From contig JASHOG010000018.1 of NCBI GenBank assembly GCA_030041225.1, forward strand, positions 1 through 64,000: DNA of 64,000 nucleotides. The letters are read 5' to 3'. Numbering within the stretch: position 1 is the stretch's first letter; each line of letters opens with the position of its first letter. The notes under the pieces were generated by a model. That model ran no database searches. It worked only from the letters and a program-made list of their open reading frames with translations, and was not told the origin of the DNA. The translations under genes and the position numbers were made by a program. This DNA comes from Vulcanimicrobiota bacterium. Its GTDB lineage: Bacteria; Vulcanimicrobiota; Vulcanimicrobiia; Vulcanimicrobiales; Vulcanimicrobiaceae. Of the stretch, positions 11,511 through 20,431 are shown one piece after another.

Positions 11511-13865
11511 ATGAAACTGCGCGCTCTTGCGGCGGCGGCGACGGCCGCCGTTTTCTTCGGTGCCGCGCCGCGCTCCGTGCCGCTGACGGTCTACGGCGCT
11601 CCTTCCGGAACCCGGCTCACAGGCGCATCGCCGCAGCGCCCGACGGCAGCAGTGCTGCCGGATGGGCGAATCACCGCGCCCGCCGGCCAGACGATCTTCG
11701 TCGGAACGAATCCGGAAGGCGTCGCGTTGTCGCCGGACGGACACTTTGCGGTCGTCAGCAACGATGCGGCGACTCCCGATGTCGCGCCGCTTGCGCAGAC
11801 CCAAGATCTCTTCGCCGGGTCCTCGCTCGTCGTCGTCGACGCGACGAGCATGCGCGTGACACAGGTCTTCCACGACGCGAGCGCATCGTTTTCAGGCGGC
11901 GTCGTCGCGTTGACGGACCCGAACAACGCAGCGCAAACGCTCGTCCTCGCATGCGACGGCGACCACAATGCACTGCGTGTCTTCGACCTTTCGAGTGCCG
12001 GAACGCTCACCGTGGAGCAGTCGATCGCACTGCCGCTCGCCGAGGCTCCGGGATACGCCGAGAATCGCGCGGGCACGCCGACGGCTATCACCCTTTCACC
12101 GGATCAACGGACGGCGTACGTCGTCGAAACCGGGGGCGATATCTTGGCGGCCGTCGACATCGCCTCGCGGTCGCTGCTCGGCGGAACGGCGGTGGGCTTC
12201 GATCCCACCGGCGCGGCAGCCACGAGCAACCGCGTGTACGTCATCGACGCCGGACTCTCGGAGTATCGCGTCCTCGCACAGCCGACGCACGCGCCGGACC
12301 TCTCGGCGCCCGAGGTCGATCCGCAGCGAGCATCGTCACTCGCGATCCTCTCTCTCGCGAGGAACGGCGCGCTAGACGCGGGCACGAGCGGACTCTCGTT
12401 CATGCGCATGGACCCGGTGCCCGACGGGGCGACGAACATCGGGGGTGTCATTCCGAGCGCAATCGTCACGGACGCTAACGGATCGTTTGCGTACGTCGCA
12501 CTTGCGAACGTCGATCGTGTGGCAACGATCGATCTCCGCGGAACGCCGCGGGTCGTCACGGGACTCGATCTGCGGCTCTTTCCGAATGCGCCGTATGGGA
12601 CGCAGCCGACGGCGGAAACGCTTGCGAGCGGCGGCGCGCGGCTCTACATCGCGCTCGGCGGCCTGAATGCCGTCGCGGTCTTAGATGCGCGTAACCCGGC
12701 GAAGCTTCACCGCCTCGGCCTTATCCCCACGGGATGGTATCCTTCGGCGCTTGCGATCTCGCGCAACGGGCGCTTCTTGTACGTCGCCGATTCGCAAGGA
12801 ATCGATGGATGGGGTCTCTTGCAACGCATCGACCTCGCGCGATTGCCGCTCGGGCCGACGACACTCTCGGCACTTCGTTACAATCGCACCGCAGCATACG
12901 CAAAGCCTAATGCGCTTGTACCGCCGCTTCGCTCGCTTCAACGGTCGAACGGGATCCGGCATGTGTTCTACATCTCCGCGGGTATCGACAGCTACGACGC
13001 GATGCTCGGTGACCTTACGGATTCCTCGGGGCACCCGCGTGGAAACGGGGCCGCCTCGTACGAGCTCTATCCTGAAAGTGTCACGCCGAATCTCCACGCG
13101 CTCGCCCGTGAGTACGCGCTCGCCGACAACCTCTACGATGGTGGCGATCCTATGGCATCGATCGAGCTCGCGACTGCCGCGACCGTGACATTCCCCGTCG
13201 AACGCGACGGGATGGACAGCGAGGATCCTGAGTCGTATCCGCGCGCCGGCTATCTCTTCAACGCGCTCGCACGTGCGCGCGAGACATATCGGGACTACGG
13301 CGCGCTCCTACAAGTTTCGGGTTATCACGCAGGGGTGTACGACGCCGACGTTCCCGTTCTCGCGGCGCTAAACGGCAACGTCGACCTCGCCTACGCGGCG
13401 TGGAATCCGGACGTGAGCGACAAGGCGCGCGCGAGTGAGTTCGTTCGTGACTTTAGCGCGCTCTCGCAGCAGGATCGCGTGCCGGACTTCACCTTCGTGT
13501 GGATTCCGACGAAGCCGGGCGCGGAGGGTGAGGCTGACAGCGCCCTTGGGAGCGTCGTCGAGGCGATCTCTCACGCCTCCCAATGGTCGTCGAGCGCGAT
13601 CTTCATCGTTCCCGAGGCCTTCGAAACCCGGCGCGACCACGTCGACGGCTCGCGTATCTACGCAATCGTCGTCTCGCCGTACTCGCGCCGCGGGTTCGTC
13701 GACTCCGACCACCTTTCCGTCGCGAGCGTCGTGAAAACCGAGGAGGAGATTTTGGGCCTTCCGCCCCTCGCGGTCGGCGATCTGCTCGCGACGGACCTCA
13801 CGCCGTGCTTCACGCCGACGCCTGATTTGCAGCCCTATGTAGCGGCTGCCCCCTCGGGACCCTAG
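11511..13865 (+). CDS. YVTN/beta-propeller plus phosphoesterase-like (alkaline phosphatase superfamily) protein, secreted
   Basis: Repeated beta-propeller blades (FVGTNPEGVALSPDGHFAVV, PSALAISRNGRFLYVADS) followed by phosphoesterase-like domain (NGIRHVFYISAGIDSYDAMLGD...). Confidence 0.8.
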   Translation: MKLRALAAAATAAVFFGAAPRSVPLTVYGAPSGTRLTGASPQRPTAAVLPDGRITAPAGQTIFVGTNPEGVALSPDGHFAVVSNDAATPDVAPLAQTQDLFAGSSLVVVDATSMRVTQVFHDASASFSGGVVALTDPNNAAQTLVLACDGDHNALRVFDLSSAGTLTVEQSIALPLAEAPGYAENRAGTPTAITLSPDQRTAYVVETGGDILAAVDIASRSLLGGTAVGFDPTGAAATSNRVYVIDAGLSEYRVLAQPTHAPDLSAPEVDPQRASSLAILSLARNGALDAGTSGLSFMRMDPVPDGATNIGGVIPSAIVTDANGSFAYVALANVDRVATIDLRGTPRVVTGLDLRLFPNAPYGTQPTAETLASGGARLYIALGGLNAVAVLDARNPAKLHRLGLIPTGWYPSALAISRNGRFLYVADSQGIDGWGLLQRIDLARLPLGPTTLSALRYNRTAAYAKPNALVPPLRSLQRSNGIRHVFYISAGIDSYDAMLGDLTDSSGHPRGNGAASYELYPESVTPNLHALAREYALADNLYDGGDPMASIELATAATVTFPVERDGMDSEDPESYPRAGYLFNALARARETYRDYGALLQVSGYHAGVYDADVPVLAALNGNVDLAYAAWNPDVSDKARASEFVRDFSALSQQDRVPDFTFVWIPTKPGAEGEADSALGSVVEAISHASQWSSSAIFIVPEAFETRRDHVDGSRIYAIVVSPYSRRGFVDSDHLSVASVVKTEEEILGLPPLAVGDLLATDLTPCFTPTPDLQPYVAAAPSGP

Positions 13866-13907
13866 CCCTCCTAGGCCCCGCTCAACCACGCTTCGAAGAC
13901 CCGGCCG

Positions 13908-14741
13908 ATGACCCACGCCGCAGTCGAGTACGGGCCCCGCCTCGTTGGGACGCCCACGGGGACGTTGCGCTCGGCCGTTCTCGTCCGGCCCTCACAGCGA
14001 ATCGAGCTCGCGACCCCCCGCGACGGCGAACCGGGCGCCGTCTTCACGCGAGCAGTCGAGCAGCACGAGGTCCTGGCGCGCACTCTGCGCTCGCTCGGGG
14101 TCGACGTCAGCGTCGTCGAGCCGTACAGCGACGACCCGGACGCCGTGACGGTCGCCGAGGCGGCCGTTACCTTCGAGAACGGCGTCGTGCTGATGCGCCC
14201 TAGCTCGATGACGCGGCGCGCCGAGCCCGAGCACATGTCGGCGCAGCTCGTCGCGATGGACCTTCCGCTTGCCGGGTATGTTGCGCCGCCGGGACTGCTT
14301 GACGGCACTGACGTGCTCCTGATCGGCCGGACGGCGTTCGTCGGCGTCGGCGCACGCGGAAACGCGATCGGCAGGGCCGGCTTCGCCGGCATCGCGCAAG
14401 CTCACGGTTATCGCGTCATCGAGGTTGTGCTTGCGCCGGGCGTCGAGTCGCTCCAAAGCGTAGCGGGCGCCGTCGCATCGGATACGCTCGTTGTCGCCGC
14501 GCACTTGGTCGACATGGAGGCGTTCACCGGTTTTCAGACGATCGCACTCGATCGGGGTGAGGATTCGGCTGCCGGCGTGCTCTGCATCGGTGAGCGTCAC
14601 GTCGTCGCCTCGGTTCGCTATCGCACCTCATTGCAACGCCTGCGCCGCGCCGGCGTTACGGTCGAAGGCATCGATCTCTACGAGTTCGAGAAGGTCGGGA
14701 TCGCGCCGTCGATGTTGGTCTTGCCGCTTCGGCGCGACTGA
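13908..14741 (+). CDS. Dimethylarginine dimethylaminohydrolase (DDAH)-fold protein, probably non-catalytic
   Basis: LLDGTDVLLIGRTAFVGVGARGNAIG and IDLYEFEKV resemble the DDAH family; catalytic positions substituted (see findings). Confidence 0.75.
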   Translation: MTHAAVEYGPRLVGTPTGTLRSAVLVRPSQRIELATPRDGEPGAVFTRAVEQHEVLARTLRSLGVDVSVVEPYSDDPDAVTVAEAAVTFENGVVLMRPSSMTRRAEPEHMSAQLVAMDLPLAGYVAPPGLLDGTDVLLIGRTAFVGVGARGNAIGRAGFAGIAQAHGYRVIEVVLAPGVESLQSVAGAVASDTLVVAAHLVDMEAFTGFQTIALDRGEDSAAGVLCIGERHVVASVRYRTSLQRLRRAGVTVEGIDLYEFEKVGIAPSMLVLPLRRD

Positions 14742-14747
14742 TCAGGT

Positions 14748-15479
14748 ATGCAACGCATCGCGGTCCTCTCCGACATTCACGGAAATCTCGTTGCGCTCGA
14801 TGCCTGCCTTGCAGACCTCGCCGCGCAAGGTGGCTCCGATGCGATCGTCGTCGCCGGCGATCTGTGCTTCGGCGGCCCGCGTCCGAAGAAGGTGTTGCAG
14901 CGGCTCGAAGAGGTGGGGGCGCAGTGCGTACGCGGGAACACCGATCGGTACCTCGCGGAATCCGACGACACGCAGTTCGAAGCGGCTGAGACGGCGCGCC
15001 TTGCCTGGACGAGAAAACAGATCGGAGAGAAATGGCGGGGGTGGCTGCGAGAGCTTCCGTTCTCACTGCGGATCGGCGACGAGGGTGACGAGTTGCTTGT
15101 CGTACACGCAAATCCGACGACCGACGACGAGCACATCTGGCCGGACGCGGACGAGGAGACGCTCGAGCGGTTGATCGGAGGCGAGGCTGCGAGGACCATC
15201 GCCTTCGGCCACCTGCACATTCCTTACGTGCGGCATTGGCGCGGACGCTTACTCGTCGACGTTGCCTCAGCGGGGCTGCCGAAGGACGGGGATCCACGCG
15301 CCTGCTATGCGCTCTTCACGCAGCGCACCGGCGGCTGGGAAGTCAAGCACCGTCGCGTCACCTTCGACGTGAAGAAGGTTGCAACGCAGCTCGCAGATTG
15401 CGGTGTTCCGGGGAGTGCGGATCTCATCGCAACGCTGCGCCGTCACCGCTATCGGCGCTTGAAGGGCTACATCCCATAA
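14748..15479 (+). CDS. Metallophosphoesterase (YfcE-like)
   Basis: IAVLSDIHGNLVALDACL, VVAGDLCFGGPRP, FGHLHIPY. Confidence 0.9.
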   Translation: MQRIAVLSDIHGNLVALDACLADLAAQGGSDAIVVAGDLCFGGPRPKKVLQRLEEVGAQCVRGNTDRYLAESDDTQFEAAETARLAWTRKQIGEKWRGWLRELPFSLRIGDEGDELLVVHANPTTDDEHIWPDADEETLERLIGGEAARTIAFGHLHIPYVRHWRGRLLVDVASAGLPKDGDPRACYALFTQRTGGWEVKHRRVTFDVKKVATQLADCGVPGSADLIATLRRHRYRRLKGYIP

Positions 15480-16204
15480 CCGCTGCACCGGCCGTCGAAA
15501 TCGAGCATCTCACGAAGCGCTATGCCGGCGGTGTCACCGCCGTCGACGACGTTTCGCTGCGCGTCGAGGCGGGCGAGTTTTTCGGCTTTCTCGGGCGCAA
15601 CGGCGCAGGCAAGACGACGACGATCAACGCTATCGTTGGGCTTGCGAACAAGAGCAGCGGCGCGATCCGCATCTTCGGCTACGATACCGAGCGCGAGTGG
15701 CGCGAGGCACGGCGCTTCGTGGGTCTTGCGCCGCAGGAGTTCAACTTCGACCGGTACCTCTCGATCCGTGACGTTCTCATCTTTCAGGCGGGATACTACG
15801 GTCTGCGCGGCCGCGCGGTTGCGGCTCGCGCCGATGAGCTGCTCGAGCGCTTTGGCCTTACCGCTCGCGCGCGCGTCGAGTACACGAAAATCTCCGGTGG
15901 GCAGAAACGCCGTCTGACGCTCGCGCGCGCGCTGATCCACCGGCCGCGCCTGCTCATCCTCGACGAACCGACGGCAGGCGTCGATGTCGAGCAGCGCCTA
16001 GAGCTGTGGGACTTGCTTCGCACCCTGAATGCCGACGGCCTGACGATCTTCCTCACGACGCACTACCTGGAAGAGGCCGAGGAACTCTGCAAGCGCATCG
16101 CGATCATTCGCGACGGACGAATCATCACCGAGCAACCGACGGAGCAGCTCGTGCGGGAGGGAGAGCGCTTGCAGGATGTCTTTCTGGAGCTCGTGCGCGG
16201 ATGA
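15476..16204 (+). CDS. ABC-2 type transporter ATP-binding protein (start ambiguous, ATA proposed)
   Basis: Walker A GRNGAGKTTT, signature ISGGQKRRL, Walker B LLILDEPTAGVD; ORF track extends upstream to TTG 15236 within the previous gene. Confidence 0.88.
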   Translation: MTAAPAVEIEHLTKRYAGGVTAVDDVSLRVEAGEFFGFLGRNGAGKTTTINAIVGLANKSSGAIRIFGYDTEREWREARRFVGLAPQEFNFDRYLSIRDVLIFQAGYYGLRGRAVAARADELLERFGLTARARVEYTKISGGQKRRLTLARALIHRPRLLILDEPTAGVDVEQRLELWDLLRTLNADGLTIFLTTHYLEEAEELCKRIAIIRDGRIITEQPTEQLVREGERLQDVFLELVRG

Positions 16205-16968
16205 CGTTCAACGGTATCGGCTTGTGGACGCTCACGAAGCGCGAGCTCATCCGCAGCATGAAGATTCTCAATCAGGTGATCTGGCCGCCGATCATCACGA
16301 CGCTCCTCTACGTCTTTATTTTCGGCATGGCGATCGGCAGCCGCATTCCGCACGTGCAAGGCGTCACGTATGCGCAGTTCCTCATTCCGGGACTCATCAT
16401 GCTGCAGGCGATCGACTCGTCCTACGGTGAGTGCTCCAGCTCGATTTTTCAAGGGCGATTCATGAACAGCATTCAGGAGTTGCTGATCGCGCCGCTCTCG
16501 GCGACGGAGATCGTCGCGGGCTTCGTCCTCGGGAGCCTTGCGCGCGCGCTCATCATCGCGGGACTCATCACGATCCTCGGCGCGCTGCTCGTGCATACGC
16601 TGCCGCGCGACTGGTTCACGTATCTCGGCGTGCTCGCGCTCGTCTCCGTGCTCTTCTCCGCGCTCGGCCTCATCTTCGGCTTGTTGGCGGAGAAGTTCGA
16701 TCACCTTGCGGTGCTCACCACGTTCGTCATCACGCCGCTCACGTTCGTCGGCGGTGTCTTCACGGCAGCAACGATGCTGCCGCCCGCATTGCGCACCCTG
16801 GAGCTCGTCAACCCGATTTTCTATACGATCGACGCCTTCCGCCGCAGCTATACGGGACAGAGTTTCCTCGCTCCGCTCTACTCGATCGGTGCAATCGCGC
16901 TGCTCTGCGTGATCACGCTCGCAGTCGCGCTACGAATGACCGCTGTCGGCGTCAAGTTGAGAACCTAG
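16201..16968 (+). CDS. ABC-2 type transporter permease
   Basis: Hydrophobic ABC-2 permease; ATGA overlap with the ATPase gene; C-terminal NPIFYTIDAFRRSYTG. Confidence 0.9.
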   Translation: MTFNGIGLWTLTKRELIRSMKILNQVIWPPIITTLLYVFIFGMAIGSRIPHVQGVTYAQFLIPGLIMLQAIDSSYGECSSSIFQGRFMNSIQELLIAPLSATEIVAGFVLGSLARALIIAGLITILGALLVHTLPRDWFTYLGVLALVSVLFSALGLIFGLLAEKFDHLAVLTTFVITPLTFVGGVFTAATMLPPALRTLELVNPIFYTIDAFRRSYTGQSFLAPLYSIGAIALLCVITLAVALRMTAVGVKLRT

Positions 16969-16969
16969 A

Positions 16970-17374
16970 CTACGTCAGCGCACCTTCGACGACGCCGAGT
17001 ACGTCGCGCGTTCGCTCAATCGCAAGCCGCGCCTCCTTTTCGAAGAATGACCCCAATGGCAGGCCGCCGTCGAGTGCGTCGGGATAGCGTGTCGAAAGGT
17101 AGTACGCATCGAGAGCGGCCGCTTCGCGAAGTCGCTCGGCAAGCGATGCGTCGGCGGCACGTAGTTCCTCCAGAAGCGTACCAATCGCATGCAGACGCGG
17201 ATAGTCACCTTTGCGCCAGTAGAGCAACCCTTTGACCGCTTTTCCTGCTGACTGCTGCGCTAAAAAGCACGCAACATTGTACCGTCCTTCGTTGCAGAGT
17301 TCATCGGCAACGGCGCAGTCGTCTAGTGCCTGTTGGAGCCACCGCCGCGCGTGGTCAAGCGGGTGCTCTTGCAT
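16970..17374 (-). CDS. HEPN domain protein (probable toxin of a HEPN/MNT module)
   Basis: LDHARRWLQQALDDCAVADELCNEGRYNVACFLAQQSAGKAVKGLLYWRKGDYPRLHAIGTLLEEL is typical of the Pfam HEPN family. Confidence 0.88.
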   Translation of the reverse strand: MQEHPLDHARRWLQQALDDCAVADELCNEGRYNVACFLAQQSAGKAVKGLLYWRKGDYPRLHAIGTLLEELRAADASLAERLREAAALDAYYLSTRYPDALDGGLPLGSFFEKEARLAIERTRDVLGVVEGALT

Positions 17375-17726
17375 AGATCCTTCTCGCCTCGCCTGCGACA
17401 TGCTTCACGAAGCCGCGAGTCTGGCGTAGTCGCTCGAACTCCTCCGGCGTATAGACGACCATATCGAGGGGAATCTCGCACGCGAGCTGCCCGTACAGAT
17501 CTGCCGCTCGCAGGCCCTGAGATAGGGTCGTCTCCTGAATGACGATGAGGTCTACATCACTCTGCGGATCGATTTCGCCTCTTGCGTAGGAGCCGAATAC
17601 GAGAGCCGACTGCACACTGTCGATGGTGCTGAGGCGGACGCAGAGTCGCTCGAGCGCCGCGTCGATCCGCGCCTTGCGCTCCTTGCTACGATCCTTCCAC
17701 CACGACGGATACACGCGTGACGCCAT
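17355..17726 (-). CDS. MNT-type nucleotidyltransferase (probable antitoxin)
   Basis: GSYARGEIDPQSDVD = GSX10DXD motif; overlaps the HEPN gene; start at ATG 17726. Confidence 0.9.
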   Translation of the reverse strand: MASRVYPSWWKDRSKERKARIDAALERLCVRLSTIDSVQSALVFGSYARGEIDPQSDVDLIVIQETTLSQGLRAADLYGQLACEIPLDMVVYTPEEFERLRQTRGFVKHVAGEARRIYARAPA

Positions 17727-17778
17727 GACGGTTAAGAGGATACAGGAACTGCCTTCCACATGCAACTCGGGGTCGAAA

Positions 17779-18606
17779 TTATGCGAAGAAAGGATTATGG
17801 GTGCGTTCCTGCGCGATCGTCGTGGCCGGGCCGTGTCCGGGCATGACGACGGTCTCGCTCGGAAGCGTGAAGAGCTTGCTTCGAATCGAGTGGAGGATGT
17901 CGTCGTAGGTTGAGGCGTCGCCGTACGCGCCGCCGACGCTGCCTGCGAAGAGTGTGTCGCCGGTGAAGAGCGTCGACGTGAGGACGTAGCACGAAGAACC
18001 GTCCGTATGTCCGGGTGTGTGCAGCATGCGAATGCGCACGCCGTCGCCGAACGGAAGCTCATCACCGTCGCGTACGTGCAGCACCTTGGGCGCGAGGCTG
18101 CCGATTGCGTGAACATCGAGCTTGTGCATGACGATCTGAGCCTGCGGAAAGGCTGCGGCGACATCCGCCGTCGCATCGCAGTGATCGGCGTGCTTGTGCG
18201 TGATGAGGATGTACTGCACGTCATACTTCCCTTCGCGCAGGATGCGTAGCAGGTTCGCCGGGACACCGGCGGGATCGACGAGCGCGGCGCGCTTTCCGCC
18301 GTGCAGCAAGAAAACGTAACCGTTGCTCGGATGCGGCCGCTGGGAGTGGCGCCGAACCTCGGGTGCCTCGACCGCTAACGGATACCAGCGTGCCGCCGCG
18401 GCGTCGGCGAAGCGCCCTGGATCGAGGTGCAGCGGCAATGCGAGCGCTCGCGCCTCGCCGTCGTCCGCGTGTCCCTCGCAGTGCGCCCACGTCGCGATCC
18501 GCTGCGCCTCTATACCGGTACTCTTCGAGAGCTCGTGAGCGTCGAGGCGCGTGCCGATCATCGCCTTGCGGAGGATGTCGCCGAACTCGTCCTCGAGTGG
18601 AAGCAT
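17779..18606 (-). CDS. MBL-fold metallo-hydrolase with N-terminal HTH-like region
   Basis: THKHADHCD (HxHxDH), HTPGHT, FTGDTLFAG, PGHGPATTI; about 70 aa helical N-terminus. Confidence 0.87.
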   Translation of the reverse strand: MLPLEDEFGDILRKAMIGTRLDAHELSKSTGIEAQRIATWAHCEGHADDGEARALALPLHLDPGRFADAAAARWYPLAVEAPEVRRHSQRPHPSNGYVFLLHGGKRAALVDPAGVPANLLRILREGKYDVQYILITHKHADHCDATADVAAAFPQAQIVMHKLDVHAIGSLAPKVLHVRDGDELPFGDGVRIRMLHTPGHTDGSSCYVLTSTLFTGDTLFAGSVGGAYGDASTYDDILHSIRSKLFTLPSETVVMPGHGPATTIAQERTHNPFFA

Positions 18607-18663
18607 CCTGCGGGCTTCGGCGCAACCGGAGGAGTCACTCCCACCGTTGAACGGTGCGTGAAG

Positions 18664-19611
18664 ATGGAGCGCATCATCATCATCGGCTCGGGGCCGGCAG
18701 GGCTTACCGCGGCCGTCTATGCGGCCCGCGCGAACCTCCGCCCGCTCGTCCTAGCGGGCGGGATGTACGGAGGTCAGCTCATGCTGACGACCGACGTCGA
18801 GAACTATCCGGGTTTCCCCGAGGGAATCCTCGGCCCCGACCTTATGGCGAAGCTGCGCGAGCAGGCGGAACGGTTTGGGGCGCAGATTTTCGACGTCGAT
18901 GCGACGAGCGTTGACTTCACGAGGACGCCGCTCATCGTGCGCACACATGAAGCCGAGCATCGTGCGAAGGCCGTCATCGTTGCAACGGGTGCAAGCGCGC
19001 GCTGGCTCGGCGTTCCAGGTGAGGAGAAGCTGCGCGGGCGCGGCGTTTCGACCTGCGCGACGTGCGACGGGGCCTTCTTCAAGGAGCGGCACATCGTCGT
19101 CGTCGGCGGCGGCGACTCCGCGATGGAGGAGGCGCTCTTCCTCACGCGCTTCGGAAGGCGCGTCACCGTCGTCCATCGTCGCGATGGCCTGCGCGCAAGC
19201 AAGATCATGGCTGAGCGCGGACACGCGAACCCAAAGATCGATTTCATCTGGAACACGGTCGTCGAGCGCGTTCATGGCGATGAGCGCGTCAGCGGGCTGC
19301 GCCTGCGCAACTTGCGCGACGACTCGCTCTACGATTTCGACTGCGACGCGCTCTTCATCGCGATCGGCCACACGCCAAACACCGCGATCTTCCGCGGGCA
19401 GCTCGACCTCGACGTTGCCGGATACATTCGCTCACCCGACGGGGTCTCGACCTCCGTTGAGGGGGTCTTCGTCGCGGGCGATGTCTACGATCACCGTTAC
19501 CGGCAAGCGATCACCGCCGCGGGCTCGGGGTGCAAGGCGGCAATGGATGCGGAGAAGTATCTTGAGGCGCTCGAGTTCGCCGCACCGCCGCTCACGCCAG
19601 TAGATCTTTGA
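18664..19611 (+). CDS. trxB: Thioredoxin reductase
   Basis: IIIIGSGPAGLTAAVYAARA, CATCDGAFF redox motif, VFVAGDVYD. Confidence 0.95.
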   Translation: MERIIIIGSGPAGLTAAVYAARANLRPLVLAGGMYGGQLMLTTDVENYPGFPEGILGPDLMAKLREQAERFGAQIFDVDATSVDFTRTPLIVRTHEAEHRAKAVIVATGASARWLGVPGEEKLRGRGVSTCATCDGAFFKERHIVVVGGGDSAMEEALFLTRFGRRVTVVHRRDGLRASKIMAERGHANPKIDFIWNTVVERVHGDERVSGLRLRNLRDDSLYDFDCDALFIAIGHTPNTAIFRGQLDLDVAGYIRSPDGVSTSVEGVFVAGDVYDHRYRQAITAAGSGCKAAMDAEKYLEALEFAAPPLTPVDL

Positions 19612-20431
19612 GTGCTTCGTCTATTTCCCGAAACTTGAACTGGTAGCCAAGCTCGAGCGCGCGCTTTGGTAGCACGCGCTGCCGCTCGAGCAATGCGCTT
19701 GCCCCTTCGCCGAGCATCATTCGCGCGGCAAAGGGCGGCACCCGAAGGGCGGCCGGCCGGTGTAACGTGCCGGCGAGAACGCGCGTAAACTCGGCGTTCG
19801 TAACCGGATTCGGTGAGACCGCGTTGAGCGCACCATTGCAACCATCGATCGCCATGAGGTAGATGCCGATGAGGTCGTCGATGTGGACCCACGAGTACCA
19901 CGCGGTTCCATCGGCGATGCGTCCGCCTAGCCCGACGAGAAAGAGCGGGCGAAGGCGCGCGAGGATACCGCCGTTGCCCAGGACGAGCCCGGTGCGAATG
20001 CAGGCGACGTCCATTCCGAGCGCTTGCGCGCCGTGCGCCTCGCGTTCCCACGCCACACAGACGTTTGCGAGAAAGGTTTCTCCGGGTGGGCTCGTCTCGT
20101 CGAATACCGCATCCGTGCTCGTGCCGTAGTAGTCGATTCCCGAAGCGCTGACGTAGCGCGTTGTGCGTCGGTTCGCCTTTGGAAGCGCTTGAAGAAAGGC
20201 CCGCGGCGTGACGGTGCGGCTCTCGAAGATGCTCTGCTTCACGTCGGGTGTCCAGCGTTGCGCGATCGGCTCGCCGGCGAGGTTGACGATCACCTCGCAC
20301 GCGGCGGCACCGTCGGCCGCCTCTTGCGGGGCGCGTAGCGAGACGACGACCGCCTCGTCGCCGCGCGCCTTCAACGCCGCTGCGAGCGCTCTGCCGACGA
20401 AGCCGCTACCGCCGAGCAGCGCAACGTTCAT
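19592..20431 (-). CDS. TIGR01777-family (YfcH/SDR39U1-like) epimerase
   Basis: MNVALLGGSGFVGRALAAAL, VNLAGEPIAQRWT, SASGIDYYG, SWVHIDDLIGIY, C-terminal DUF1731-like. Confidence 0.92.
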   Translation of the reverse strand: MNVALLGGSGFVGRALAAALKARGDEAVVVSLRAPQEAADGAAACEVIVNLAGEPIAQRWTPDVKQSIFESRTVTPRAFLQALPKANRRTTRYVSASGIDYYGTSTDAVFDETSPPGETFLANVCVAWEREAHGAQALGMDVACIRTGLVLGNGGILARLRPLFLVGLGGRIADGTAWYSWVHIDDLIGIYLMAIDGCNGALNAVSPNPVTNAEFTRVLAGTLHRPAALRVPPFAARMMLGEGASALLERQRVLPKRALELGYQFKFREIDEALKDLLA

